DNA of 64,000 nt from Palauibacter sp022826685 (GTDB lineage Bacteria > Gemmatimonadota > Gemmatimonadetes > Palauibacterales > Palauibacteraceae). Positions 1 through 8,557 of this stretch are shown piece by piece; position 1 is the stretch's first letter; every line of letters begins with the position of its first letter. A model generated the notes under the pieces. That model was not told the origin of the DNA. It saw nothing but the letters and a program-made list of their open reading frames with translations, and did no database searches. A program made the translations under genes and the position numbers. The stretch lies in NCBI RefSeq assembly GCF_965221685.1, contig NZ_OZ244907.1; one strand, written 5' to 3'.

Positions 1-147
1 GCCGGGCCGGCAGGCTGGGCCGCGCGGTGGCTCGAAGACGCCCCCGCGTGCTCGGCGGTGCCCGACGGTTTCTGACCTTCGACCATGACTTCCGACCGGC
101 CGCGACGGCATCCGACCAGCCGTCGCGGTTTCGGACGGGGCCACGTC

Positions 148-183
148 CTCCGGCGTCGGCGCGTTCTCCGGCGTCGGCGCGTT
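148..183. repeat. 18-bp tandem repeat, two perfect copies
   Basis: The unit CTCCGGCGTCGGCGCGTT occurs twice head to tail with no spacer, ending just before the stop codon of the coiled-coil gene on the opposite strand. Nothing else is recognisable in the first 184 bases. It could be simple slippage; no function is assigned. Confidence 0.7.
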
Positions 184-184
184 C

Positions 185-841
185 TCAGCTGGCGATAGGG
201 AGCGCCTGAACCGCGTCCAGCAGCTGCCGCTGGTTCTCGCGCATGTCCGTCCGCACGTCGTGAATCGCCGTGCTCATCTCGACGCGAAGACCGCCCATCT
301 CGGCGCGAAGGTCGCCCATGTCGGCCTTCACTTCCGCGCGGAGGCCCCCCAGTTCCGAGCGGAGGCCGCCCATCTCCGAGCGGAGGCCGCCCATCTCGGC
401 GCGAAGGTCACTCACCTCGGCCTTCACCTCAGAGCGGAAACCGCGTATCTCCTCGCGAACCTCTCCGAGCCCGGTCGTGAGCCGATGGTCGAACCGGTCG
501 ATTCGAGCCTCCATATGCTCCAGGTCGTTGTCCCGGAGTTCCTTGATCGCCTCCCTCAGGTCCGTCCGGACGCCGGCGATGCCCTCCTGCATGTCCGCAC
601 GAACACCGGCGATGGCCTCCTTCATGTCCGCGCGGACGCCGGCGATGCCTTCCTGCATGTCCGCGCGGACGCCGGCGATGGCCTCATGACAGGCGGCGAT
701 GTCGGCCTTCGTATCGGCGCGAAGCCCCGCGACCGCCGCCACCATGTCCGTGCGAACGGCGTGTATGACCCGCCACAGCACAAGCGCCATGGTGAGGCCG
801 GTTCCAACGACGGAACCAAGCAGCAGGATCGTATCGTTCAT
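185..841 (-). CDS. Membrane-anchored long coiled-coil protein of unknown function
   Basis: A 218-residue protein. I chose the ATG at 841 because it directly precedes the only hydrophobic segment (about residues 4-26, starting MNDTILLLGSVVGTG); the reading frame stays open upstream but looks non-coding. After the membrane helix the protein is almost entirely repeats. Residues about 50-105 repeat an 11-residue unit of the type AGVRADMKEAI, and residues about 137-185 repeat a 7-residue unit of the type MGGLRSE/AE. This pattern predicts a long parallel coiled coil outside or inside the membrane, switching from hendecad to heptad periodicity. The DNA under the hendecads is itself repetitive. No enzymatic motif is visible. 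Apolipoprotein-like and DUF1640-like proteins look similar, but I cannot assign a family. Confidence 0.65.
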   Translation of the reverse strand: MNDTILLLGSVVGTGLTMALVLWRVIHAVRTDMVAAVAGLRADTKADIAACHEAIAGVRADMQEGIAGVRADMKEAIAGVRADMQEGIAGVRTDLREAIKELRDNDLEHMEARIDRFDHRLTTGLGEVREEIRGFRSEVKAEVSDLRAEMGGLRSEMGGLRSELGGLRAEVKADMGDLRAEMGGLRVEMSTAIHDVRTDMRENQRQLLDAVQALPIAS

Positions 842-1069
842 GTCGGCGTTTCGTTCGGCATCGCCATCGACCTCTCCCCTATCGCAGCCCAAAGGTAACG
901 CGTTCGGGCCCACTCCCGAACCAGACGCGTAGCGAGGCGGGACCGCAAAGCGCCCGGTCACGCCACGAGTTCAGGATGACGGATGCCGATCAACCGGCTA
1001 TCAAGAGTGGGGCGGGAGCGAGAGCGAGAAGGAGGGATCGGCCGCGCGCCGGCGGGATGGGTGCCCGAG

Positions 1070-2416
1070 TCAGCTGTAGCCGATCGCGAGGGCGATGACG
1101 AGGGCGACGGCGCCGAGCGCCATGAGCATGAGGTAGCGCGGGATCACGAAGCGCAGCCAGGACTCGTAGCGGACGCCGCTCGCCGCGAGGATCGCCATCA
1201 GCGCGCCGTTGGTCGGCGTGATCAGTTCGCACAATCCCGCCCCGTACTGGTAGGCGAGGATCGTGATCTGCCGCGAGAGCCCGAGCAGATCCGAGAGGGG
1301 GACGAGGACCGGGAGCGTCAGCACGGCCTGGCCGCTCACGCTGGGCACGGCGAAGTGCAGCACGCCCTGCGCGGCGGACATGCCGATGGCCGAGAGCGCG
1401 AGCGGCAGGTCCGCGAGCGGGACGAACAGCCCGTGCACGATCGTGTCGATGATGCGGCCGTCGACCATGACCACGTAGATCGCGTGCGCGAAGCCGATGA
1501 GGAGCGCCGCGTACCCCATCGAGCGGAAGCCCTCCGCGTAGGCCTGCGCCGTCCCCGTCACGCCGAGCCGCCCGATGAGCCCGACGACGATCCCCATGAT
1601 GAAGAAGAGCGCGGACATGTGGTCGAAGTCCCACCCCTGGGACAGCAGCCCCCACACGAGGATGCCGAAGGTCGCGGCGACGATCGCGAAGATGGTCCCG
1701 TCCCTCCAGTCGAACGCGGCATCCGGCTCGGAGGCGTCCGCCTCTTCCGGGGCCACCCGGGTTCGGGCGGCGTAGCGCATCGTCCACCAGATCCACAGAC
1801 CGAGCGCGATGGCCAGGAAGATCAGGCGGAACCCACTGCCGGAGCCCAGCGGCACCTCCGCGACCCGCTGCGCGGTCACGACCTGAAACGGGTTGATGGG
1901 ACTGAAGGCCGATCCCACGAACGCGGAGCCCGCGCTCACGGCCACCCCCACCATCGGAGAGTAGCCGAGCCGTTTCGTGAGAAGCATGAGGGCCGGCACG
2001 AGGGGGATGATCTCCTCCTGCATGTTCTCCGTCACGCCGCCCGCCCCGAAGGCCAGACACACGACGGGGATCGCATAAATTTCATTCCCCTTGAGCACCC
2101 GGACCAGCCAGGCAATGCCGCGCCGGAGCGCGCCCGTCGCGTCGAACACGGCGAACGCGCCGCCGATGAGAAAGATCAGGAACACGACATCGGCGCGCTG
2201 CGCCATCCCCCGCGGGATCGCGACGATGGCCTCGAACGCCCCGATCCGGTTGGCCTCGACTTCGTGATAGGTCCCGGGCACGACGACGCTGCGCCCCGTC
2301 TCCGGATCATCCCGCCGGTCGTACTCCCCCGCCGGCAGCACGTACGACAGCGCCGCCGCCGCGAGGATCGCAACGGTCAGCAGCGTCAGCGGATGCGGAA
2401 ACCGAAGCTTCCGCAT
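1070..2416 (-). CDS. YfcC/DcuC-family membrane transporter
   Basis: A 448-residue polytopic inner-membrane protein with about 11-12 hydrophobic segments. It matches the YfcC branch of the C4-dicarboxylate carrier family DcuC (PF03606): an N-terminal helix ending ALSYVLPAGEYDR, a re-entrant region with GAGGVTENMQEEIIPLVPAL, and a serine/asparagine-rich stretch SAFVGSAFSPINPFQV. Family members are proposed to move carboxylates, amino acids or small peptides; the substrate here is unknown. Its ATG overlaps the stop of the beta-propeller gene by one base (TGATG), so translation is probably coupled. As the last gene of an operon with an exported S9 peptidase, a role in importing peptidase products is a reasonable inference. 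Confidence 0.85.
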   Translation of the reverse strand: MRKLRFPHPLTLLTVAILAAAALSYVLPAGEYDRRDDPETGRSVVVPGTYHEVEANRIGAFEAIVAIPRGMAQRADVVFLIFLIGGAFAVFDATGALRRGIAWLVRVLKGNEIYAIPVVCLAFGAGGVTENMQEEIIPLVPALMLLTKRLGYSPMVGVAVSAGSAFVGSAFSPINPFQVVTAQRVAEVPLGSGSGFRLIFLAIALGLWIWWTMRYAARTRVAPEEADASEPDAAFDWRDGTIFAIVAATFGILVWGLLSQGWDFDHMSALFFIMGIVVGLIGRLGVTGTAQAYAEGFRSMGYAALLIGFAHAIYVVMVDGRIIDTIVHGLFVPLADLPLALSAIGMSAAQGVLHFAVPSVSGQAVLTLPVLVPLSDLLGLSRQITILAYQYGAGLCELITPTNGALMAILAASGVRYESWLRFVIPRYLMLMALGAVALVIALAIGYS

Positions 2417-3705
2417 CAGAAGGGGCAGACCTCCCTGGTCGGCCGCATACCGTCGGCACTCTCAAGGCGGAGGCGAAGCACGTAGCTCAAGCCCAGCGCG
2501 TCCCGCGCGACTCCGTGGACCACGCCTCCCGCGCCGAGATCGATCGGATCGACCGTGTCGCCCCCAAACCGAACGGTCGCGATTCTCTCTGACGAGGAAA
2601 GCTCGCCGCGGTACCGGCCGCAGTTGTCGAACAGATCCCACACCCGACGGTCGCCCGGGTTATCGGGGTCGTCCGGAAACCGCAGCACCCAGAGCCAGCC
2701 CTCCGGCGACACGCTCAGACCCGCAATCAGGGGCTCGAACTCGGACTCGTCGGAATCGTCCGGAGGGGGCTCGGGCGGGTTGCCCAGTACGATCGTGCGA
2801 ACGGTGTCGCCGGCGAATGTAATCTCGTGAAAGCGGTATGCCGCTCTGTTCGCCGCCCAGACCGTTTCGCCGCCGGCAAACCCCCAGACGCGCCTTGGGA
2901 TGGAGACCCTGATTATGCCGCCGAGCGTGATGTTGCCGCCGCTCTCGCTTCTGCTTTGCATCGTGTTGGTGCTGATGCGGCCGTCGAGCACGACGGAATC
3001 CCCGGGCACGAAGGGGTTCGGATGCTCCGGGTACACCGGGAGGCGCACGCCGTAGGTTCGGGTATGTGAGATGGTTTCGTCCCCCGACCGCGTCCGGTCG
3101 CTGACGCGTACCTCCTGATAGACGAACCCCTCGTCGTCGGCGGCGACGATCTTGCTCCGGGGCGGGAGTTGGCCGCCGACCAGGAAACCTCCGGCGCGGC
3201 TGAGTTCGTTTCCGAGGGAATCGAAACTCAGCTGCTGGCGGCCATCGCCGATCCAGAGCCGGTTCGGCGGCTGGAAAACGAGGTTCTGGCCGGAGGCCCA
3301 GTCCCGGTAGCGCACCTCGCCGGGCCCCTCGCCTCCGCGGGCCATGTTTCGCAGATGCCGGCCTTCGCGATCGAAAACGCGAACCTCCTTCGAGCCGACA
3401 TCCAGGACGTAAATGTTGCCCCGCTCGTCCACGGCGACATCGTGCACGTCGCCGAAGACCTCGGGTCCGGTTCCATCGGCCTGACCAAGCCGGAGTTCCT
3501 CGACCAGGTGCCACTCGTCGGGCCCGCCGCCACGTCCCGGGGCGGGGTTGCGCACGAGAATGCGACCCCCCTCGAGGGTCTCGACCGTCACCTCCTGCGG
3601 GGGGTGTGGCGCCTCCATGCCGAGAGCGGGCGCGGGGCCCGCTACCGTCAGCAGGATCGCCGCCGTGGCTCGCGTCACCCGGCGGACTCCCGGCCGGCTC
3701 CTCAC
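2416..3705 (-). CDS. Exported six-bladed beta-propeller protein
   Basis: A 429-residue protein with an arginine-rich N-terminus and a hydrophobic signal segment (about residues 12-30). The mature part has repeats of the NHL/six-bladed propeller type: blade signatures such as VHDVAVDERGNIYVLDVGSK and the family hallmark GGEGPGEVRYRDW, followed by DEGFVYQE and PEGWLWVL. Such proteins are commonly periplasmic or surface lipoproteins in Bacteroidota and Gemmatimonadota and have no known catalytic activity; they are thought to bind ligands. The start is GTG, overlapping the S9 peptidase stop as GTGA. No lipobox cysteine is present, so soluble export is expected. Confidence 0.75.
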   Translation of the reverse strand: MRSRPGVRRVTRATAAILLTVAGPAPALGMEAPHPPQEVTVETLEGGRILVRNPAPGRGGGPDEWHLVEELRLGQADGTGPEVFGDVHDVAVDERGNIYVLDVGSKEVRVFDREGRHLRNMARGGEGPGEVRYRDWASGQNLVFQPPNRLWIGDGRQQLSFDSLGNELSRAGGFLVGGQLPPRSKIVAADDEGFVYQEVRVSDRTRSGDETISHTRTYGVRLPVYPEHPNPFVPGDSVVLDGRISTNTMQSRSESGGNITLGGIIRVSIPRRVWGFAGGETVWAANRAAYRFHEITFAGDTVRTIVLGNPPEPPPDDSDESEFEPLIAGLSVSPEGWLWVLRFPDDPDNPGDRRVWDLFDNCGRYRGELSSSERIATVRFGGDTVDPIDLGAGGVVHGVARDALGLSYVLRLRLESADGMRPTREVCPF

Positions 3706-6700
3706 CCTCTCGAGCCGCGCTCGCTGGAGACGCCGCCCTGTTCGGAGACGGGCTTGCCGATGAGTTCGAGGCCGAGGTCGCGGCCCTTCACGACGGCCGG
3801 CACGCCCTCCTCCATCCAGCGCGGCGCCGGGGCGTCGATCAGGTAGTGGTCAAAGAACTGCTGCATGCGGATCGCCCAGTCCTCCTGGTTCGCCTGTCGT
3901 CCGAGTCCGTGTCCCTCGCCGTTGTAGTTCAGCATGAACACGGGCAGCCCCAGCCGGCGCATGGCAACGAACATTTCGATCCCCTGGTACCACGGCACCG
4001 CGCCGTCCTCGTCGTTGTGGAGCATGAGGAGCGGAGTCCTGATCTTGTCCGCGAAGAAGACGGGCGAGTTGTGGATGTAGCGGTCGCGCTCGTCCCAGAG
4101 CGTTCCGCCGATCCGGCTCTGCGTGCGCTCGTACTGGAACATGCGGCTCATCCCGCTCTGCCAGCGGATGCCTCCGTACGCGCTCGTCATGTTCGACACG
4201 GGCGCGCCGGCCTCGGCGGCGGCGAAGACGTTCGTCTTCGTGATCATGTAGGCGATCTGGTATCCGCCCCACGAGTGGCCCTGCACGCCGACCCGGTCCG
4301 GATCGATGAACCCCTGCGCGATCAGCGCCTGCACGCCGGGCACGACGGCGTCGAGCGCGCTCTCGCCCGGATAGCCGATCTCGTACGGGATATCGGGGAC
4401 GAACACGACGTAGCCACGGCTCGCGTAGAAGGAGAACCGGACCGAGGCCCGGTTCGGCAGCGGCGGCTGGTAGCTGTGCAGCCCGTCGGACATGCGCTCG
4501 TAGAAGTAGACCATGAGCGGATACTGCTGCGAGGGATCGAATCCGTCCGGCGTGATCAGGATGCCGTCGAGCGGCGTGCGGTCGTTCGACATCCAGTGGA
4601 CGAGTTCGGCGCTCCCCCAGCGGTACTCGTCCTGCTGCGGGTTCGCGTCGCTCACCTTGCGCGCGTTCCCGAAGTCCGCGTCACCGACCCACAGGTCCGG
4701 GAACTCGACGAACGTCTGGCGCGTCCACACGTAGCGTTCGGCGTCCTCGGCCTTCGACGGCGACGCGTAGCGCACGTCGCCCATGATCAGTTCTTCGACC
4801 CGGCCCGCCTCGTCGGTCCGACCGCGCGCGAACCCGGACGCCTTCGTGCCCATGTCGAAGACGGAGAACAGGACGTCGCCTTCCTCGAGGCCCTCGCCCG
4901 CGCCGCCACCGCCGAAGCCGCCGAACCCGAAGAAGTTGCCGCCACCGCCCTCGGCCACGCGCTGCACGCGGTAGCGGAGATCGGCTTCCCGCCCCTCGGT
5001 GAGGCGCACGGCGGCGTCATCGCCGCTCGGGTCGACGCGCCACACGTCGTTCCGGTCATACACGAGCATGGCGGCGTCTCCCTCGACCCACGTCGCGCCC
5101 CCGTACGGGGGCGGTCCCTGCGGGTGGTCGTCGAGTTCGTTGTAGAAGGCGACCGGAAGACTCTCGGTCAGGCTGCGCGCGGGTCCGGAGCCGTCCATCG
5201 GCGCGGCCTTCCAGTCCCGGTCCGCCTCGTCCCACCAGTAGGCATACGTTCCGTCGGGCGAGAGGCTGGCGCCCCCGAAGCCGCGCACCGCCTCGACGAT
5301 CATGCGGCGTTCGCCGGTGAGGACATCCACCGCATAGGCGTCCTCGTAGCGTCCGTCCCACGAGACTTTCTGGCGGTGAGGCACATCGCTCGTGGCGAGG
5401 ACGTAGTCGCTCATGCCGGTCTCCGCCCGCGTCACGTCGGGGACGTTCGCCGTACCCAACTGTACGACGGCGTCCCGGCCCTCGTGCGCCACGGCCAGGT
5501 ACGACCGGTTGCGCTCGCGGTTCGCCTGCACGAGCTGCATCGGCTGCAGGTACGGGTCGCGCCAGTTCCAGATGTCGAGCGTCACGCGATCCGCATCGAG
5601 GATCTCCTCGTCGGGCTCGGGCTCGGGACGCGGCGCGGTGCCGAAGAAGAGACGATCCCCATCCTCGCTGAAGGAGACGGACCCGTTCTCGCTGATCCAC
5701 CAGCCGGCGGGCACGCCGGCCGTCTCGTGGTCCGCGACCTTCTCCGCCGCCCCTCCGTCGGACCGGTAGAGCGCGAAGGACGGCTGGTCCATCTCCCACT
5801 CGTCCACGTTGCTGAGGAAGGCGAGGCGTTCGCCCGATTCGTCGAAGGCCACCTGCTCGTAGTGGCCCTCCCCGGCGAGCACCTCCGCGCTTTCACCGCT
5901 GGCCGGATCCACGAGGTGGATCCCGTCCCCGCCCTCGTCCTCGGTCGAGGACACGTAGGCGAGCCCGTTCCCCGCGTCCGCCACCGTGTAGGAAACGACA
6001 TCGGCCCAGGTGTGCTCCGCTCCGGTATCGAGATTCAGGAGCACGAGCGGCGTCCCATCTTCCTTCTCGTGCCGCTTCTCGTATTCCGCGGAGCGCTCCT
6101 CTTCCTCCTCCTCCGCTTCCTCCTCTTCTTCCTCGGCCTCTTCAACCTCCTCCTCGGCTTCCTCTTCTTCGCCTTCCTCTTCCTCCTCCTCGGGAGACTC
6201 CGAGAGGAGGTAGGCGACGAAAGCCCCGCCGTCCTCCGGGACCCGGAAGGAATCGATCGGGCCGGCGCGCCGGACTCCGCCGTCATCGCCGGCGCCGTCC
6301 GCGAAGGCTTCGGCCAGGGTCACGACGGCGAGCGAGTCGCCGGGGAGATCGTCCCCGCGCTTCCCTTCGAGGCGAAGCGAGTCGACCACGGCCTTCACCG
6401 GCGGCACGCGGAAGGCGAGGTGCCGCGAGTCCCGCGTGAAGGCGGGCGAGCGACCGCGGAAGCGGCGTTCCGCCGAGCCGTCGCTGCGCACGATCACGAG
6501 CGTGGGATCGCCGTCCCAGGGCGTCAGGACGTAGGCGAGCCAGTCGCCATCCGCCGAAATCGTGCGGCCGCCGATGGAGTTCCAGCGGTAGGTATCCTCG
6601 TGTTCGAGACCCGGCTTGACCTGTTGGGCGGCCAGCTCCTGGGGCGCGAGCACGAAACCGGGCGCGAGAAGGACGCCGGCCGCCAGCGAGAGCAGGCCAC

Positions 6701-6743
6701 GGCGGCGAATGCGGGCAGTGGACGAACCAGAGACGGGAGACAT
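3702..6743 (-). CDS. Exported S9-family (prolyl oligopeptidase-like) serine peptidase
   Basis: A 1013-residue protein. The start at 6743 is set by an AGGAG ribosome site about 6 bases upstream and by the signal peptide that follows (LLSLAAGVLLAPGFVLAP, then LAAQQ). The N-terminal two thirds form a WD40-like beta-propeller; the C-terminal alpha/beta-hydrolase domain has the full triad: nucleophile Ser824 in GHSWGGY, Asp913 in NDEDGAVP and His945 in GEGHGLG. It should cleave oligopeptides outside the cytoplasm. An odd feature is an almost pure glutamate stretch at about residues 184-220, inserted in the propeller. Typical S9 enzymes are 650-750 residues, so this one is long. It leads the operon with the propeller and YfcC transporter. 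Confidence 0.9.
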   Translation of the reverse strand: MSPVSGSSTARIRRRGLLSLAAGVLLAPGFVLAPQELAAQQVKPGLEHEDTYRWNSIGGRTISADGDWLAYVLTPWDGDPTLVIVRSDGSAERRFRGRSPAFTRDSRHLAFRVPPVKAVVDSLRLEGKRGDDLPGDSLAVVTLAEAFADGAGDDGGVRRAGPIDSFRVPEDGGAFVAYLLSESPEEEEEEGEEEEAEEEVEEAEEEEEEAEEEEEERSAEYEKRHEKEDGTPLVLLNLDTGAEHTWADVVSYTVADAGNGLAYVSSTEDEGGDGIHLVDPASGESAEVLAGEGHYEQVAFDESGERLAFLSNVDEWEMDQPSFALYRSDGGAAEKVADHETAGVPAGWWISENGSVSFSEDGDRLFFGTAPRPEPEPDEEILDADRVTLDIWNWRDPYLQPMQLVQANRERNRSYLAVAHEGRDAVVQLGTANVPDVTRAETGMSDYVLATSDVPHRQKVSWDGRYEDAYAVDVLTGERRMIVEAVRGFGGASLSPDGTYAYWWDEADRDWKAAPMDGSGPARSLTESLPVAFYNELDDHPQGPPPYGGATWVEGDAAMLVYDRNDVWRVDPSGDDAAVRLTEGREADLRYRVQRVAEGGGGNFFGFGGFGGGGAGEGLEEGDVLFSVFDMGTKASGFARGRTDEAGRVEELIMGDVRYASPSKAEDAERYVWTRQTFVEFPDLWVGDADFGNARKVSDANPQQDEYRWGSAELVHWMSNDRTPLDGILITPDGFDPSQQYPLMVYFYERMSDGLHSYQPPLPNRASVRFSFYASRGYVVFVPDIPYEIGYPGESALDAVVPGVQALIAQGFIDPDRVGVQGHSWGGYQIAYMITKTNVFAAAEAGAPVSNMTSAYGGIRWQSGMSRMFQYERTQSRIGGTLWDERDRYIHNSPVFFADKIRTPLLMLHNDEDGAVPWYQGIEMFVAMRRLGLPVFMLNYNGEGHGLGRQANQEDWAIRMQQFFDHYLIDAPAPRWMEEGVPAVVKGRDLGLELIGKPVSEQGGVSSERGSRG

Positions 6744-6793
6744 CCGACTCTCCTGTTTCGAGGGATTTGCGGGGTTCAACGCTTGAATAAACA

Positions 6794-8329
6794 TCAACGC
6801 TTGAAGTAGACGGGCTCGGACGGCAGCGCGTCGACGTCCACGATCTTTCCGGCGGCCATGACGACCGACTGTTTCCGGATGTTCGCGATATCGGCAAGGG
6901 GATCGGCGTCGAGCACGAGGAGGTCGGCGAGCCTGCCGACTTCGATCGTGCCGAACTCGTCCAGCGCGCCAGAAGCGATGGCGCCGTTGCGGGTGGCGGC
7001 GACGATCGCCTCGCCCGGCGTCATCCCCAGTTCGACGAGACCCTCGATGGCGAGGATCGTCCCGATGCCGGGCTCCTGCCAGATGGGCTTGGGCGTGCGT
7101 CCGTATTCCGGCGCGACGCCCGCATAGTTGTCCGTGCCGAGGGTGGTGATGCACCCGCCGGCGATCAGCTTCTTCGCGTTCAGGCGGCGCATCTCGGTCC
7201 CGTGTCCCAGCGCCCGCTGCTCGCGGCGAATCTGGTAGCTTGTCTTTTCGCGCTCCACGGGACGCCGCAGCCGCCCCCACTCGCGGGCCCGGGCGCCCTC
7301 CGCCTCGCGGGCCAGACGTTCCTCGGCCGCCGCCCGGTTCGCCAGGTGGTTCTCCCAGGCGGGGCCGGTGATCGTGTTCACGATCATCGAGCACACGATG
7401 CCGCGGTCCACGATCTGCTGGACGAGGGCGTCCGATATCTCGCGGCTCGCGAGCACTTCGGGGTGCTGGATGAGGTCGATCCCCGCTTCGACGGAGAGCC
7501 GCAGTCCCTCCGGGTTCGTGGAATGGGTCTCCGCGATGAGGCCCCGCGCGTGCGTCTCCTCGACGATCACCCGCTGGGCCTCCGGCGAGAACCCGATCAG
7601 GGTGGGGAACGCCCAGTGACTCGTCCCCCCGTACTTGAGGAAGTCCACCCCCTTGTCGAGGTACTCGCGGATCCTCGCCCGCAGCTCCTCCGGATACAGG
7701 TCCATCAGGTCCTCGCCCGCGCCCTGGGCGATGTGGTCGGAGAACTGTTCCTCGTAGAGCGAGAGGTCGTCCTCCGGAATGAGGGCGAAGGTGATCGAAT
7801 AGGGTCCGCCCCAGCCGACGATGTTGCCGGCGACCTGGAGCCGCGGCCCGATGGCCTCGCCCGAGGCGATCGCGTCCTGCACCTGCTGGAGTTCCGGGAG
7901 CGCGCCGTAGCTGTCGCGGAGGTGGGTAACGCCGAACTTGAGGTGCATCTGCGCAGCCTCGAGCGTGAGTTCGGGCCCCATCAACCGGTAGAAGACGGAA
8001 CTCTCCTTCCGGTCCTTGTTGCCACCGCCGTACAGGGAGATGTGTACGTTCGTGTCGACGAAGCCGGGCGTGACGAACTTGCCGGCGCCGTCGATGACGC
8101 GCGCGTCATCGGGCACTTCGACCTCCGCGCGCGGGCCGGCGGCGGCGATGCGGTCCCCTTCCACGACGACGGTGGCATCGGCGAGAGGGGGGCCGCCGTT
8201 TCCGTCGATCAAGGTCGCGCCGACGATCGCGGTCGTCTGGCCCAGCAGCGGCCCACTGCTCGGGACGAGGACGACGAGGGAGGCCAGCGTGGCGGCGACG
8301 GAGAGAGCGCGGCGGGTGGCGCGGAACAT
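6794..8329 (-). CDS. Exported amidohydrolase-family protein with variant metal motif
   Basis: A 511-residue protein, start chosen at 8329 because GAGGAGG lies 6 bases upstream and a signal peptide follows (ALSVAATLASLVVLVPSSG). The mature protein begins with the composite domain typical of imidazolonepropionase-like amidohydrolases (IVGATLIDGNGG), then the TIM-barrel. Expected metal ligands are present later: a lysine in DFLKYGG, His in AETHS and IQHPEV, and Asp in TLGTDNYAG. However, the N-terminal HxH motif is NVH (Asn94-Val-His96), so one ligand is altered. The substrate is unknown; relatives act on cyclic amides, lactams and dipeptides such as Xaa-Arg or prolyl peptides. It is a close paralogue of the gene at 11713-13230. 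The spacing from the S9 peptidase start (50 bases) suggests a common transcript. Confidence 0.85.
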   Translation of the reverse strand: MFRATRRALSVAATLASLVVLVPSSGPLLGQTTAIVGATLIDGNGGPPLADATVVVEGDRIAAAGPRAEVEVPDDARVIDGAGKFVTPGFVDTNVHISLYGGGNKDRKESSVFYRLMGPELTLEAAQMHLKFGVTHLRDSYGALPELQQVQDAIASGEAIGPRLQVAGNIVGWGGPYSITFALIPEDDLSLYEEQFSDHIAQGAGEDLMDLYPEELRARIREYLDKGVDFLKYGGTSHWAFPTLIGFSPEAQRVIVEETHARGLIAETHSTNPEGLRLSVEAGIDLIQHPEVLASREISDALVQQIVDRGIVCSMIVNTITGPAWENHLANRAAAEERLAREAEGARAREWGRLRRPVEREKTSYQIRREQRALGHGTEMRRLNAKKLIAGGCITTLGTDNYAGVAPEYGRTPKPIWQEPGIGTILAIEGLVELGMTPGEAIVAATRNGAIASGALDEFGTIEVGRLADLLVLDADPLADIANIRKQSVVMAAGKIVDVDALPSEPVYFKR

Positions 8330-8557
8330 GCGGGGCCTCCTCGTTTCAGCGGATCTGCGTAAATTGAGACTAACAGCTTGCTCGGCGCGCGAGTAGCCGC
8401 CCGCTCCGGCGGGGACGCCATCGGTTGGCAGGGCGGGACAGTCCGCGTTAGGCTGTCGCATCCTGCTCATTCCGAAGGCCGCCAGGGGCATGACGGCGGA
8501 ACCGATGGGCAGGCTGGCGATGACCGACTACAGACGACTGACTACAGGCAAGAGATA

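Noticed and set aside
27..209. Short plus-strand frame at the window start
   Set aside because: No ribosome site, no recognisable motif, and it overlaps the stop of the coiled-coil gene and the tandem repeat.
538..690. Regular DNA repeats that could suggest a CRISPR or regulatory array
   Set aside because: The period is 33 bases, in frame with an 11-residue protein repeat, with no unique spacers. It is coding repetition.
260..898. Long open frame antisense to the coiled-coil gene
   Set aside because: It is rich in His, Arg and Ala and exists only because the repeated GC-rich codons leave the opposite frame open; no ribosome site or family match.
983..2485. 500-codon plus-strand frame opposite the YfcC gene
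   Set aside because: The product is low-complexity Arg/Asp/Glu/His sequence and shadows a well-conserved transporter on the other strand.
3606..6809. 1067-codon plus-strand frame opposite the S9 peptidase
   Set aside because: Antisense shadow of high-GC codons; the peptidase strand has a complete catalytic triad and signal peptide.
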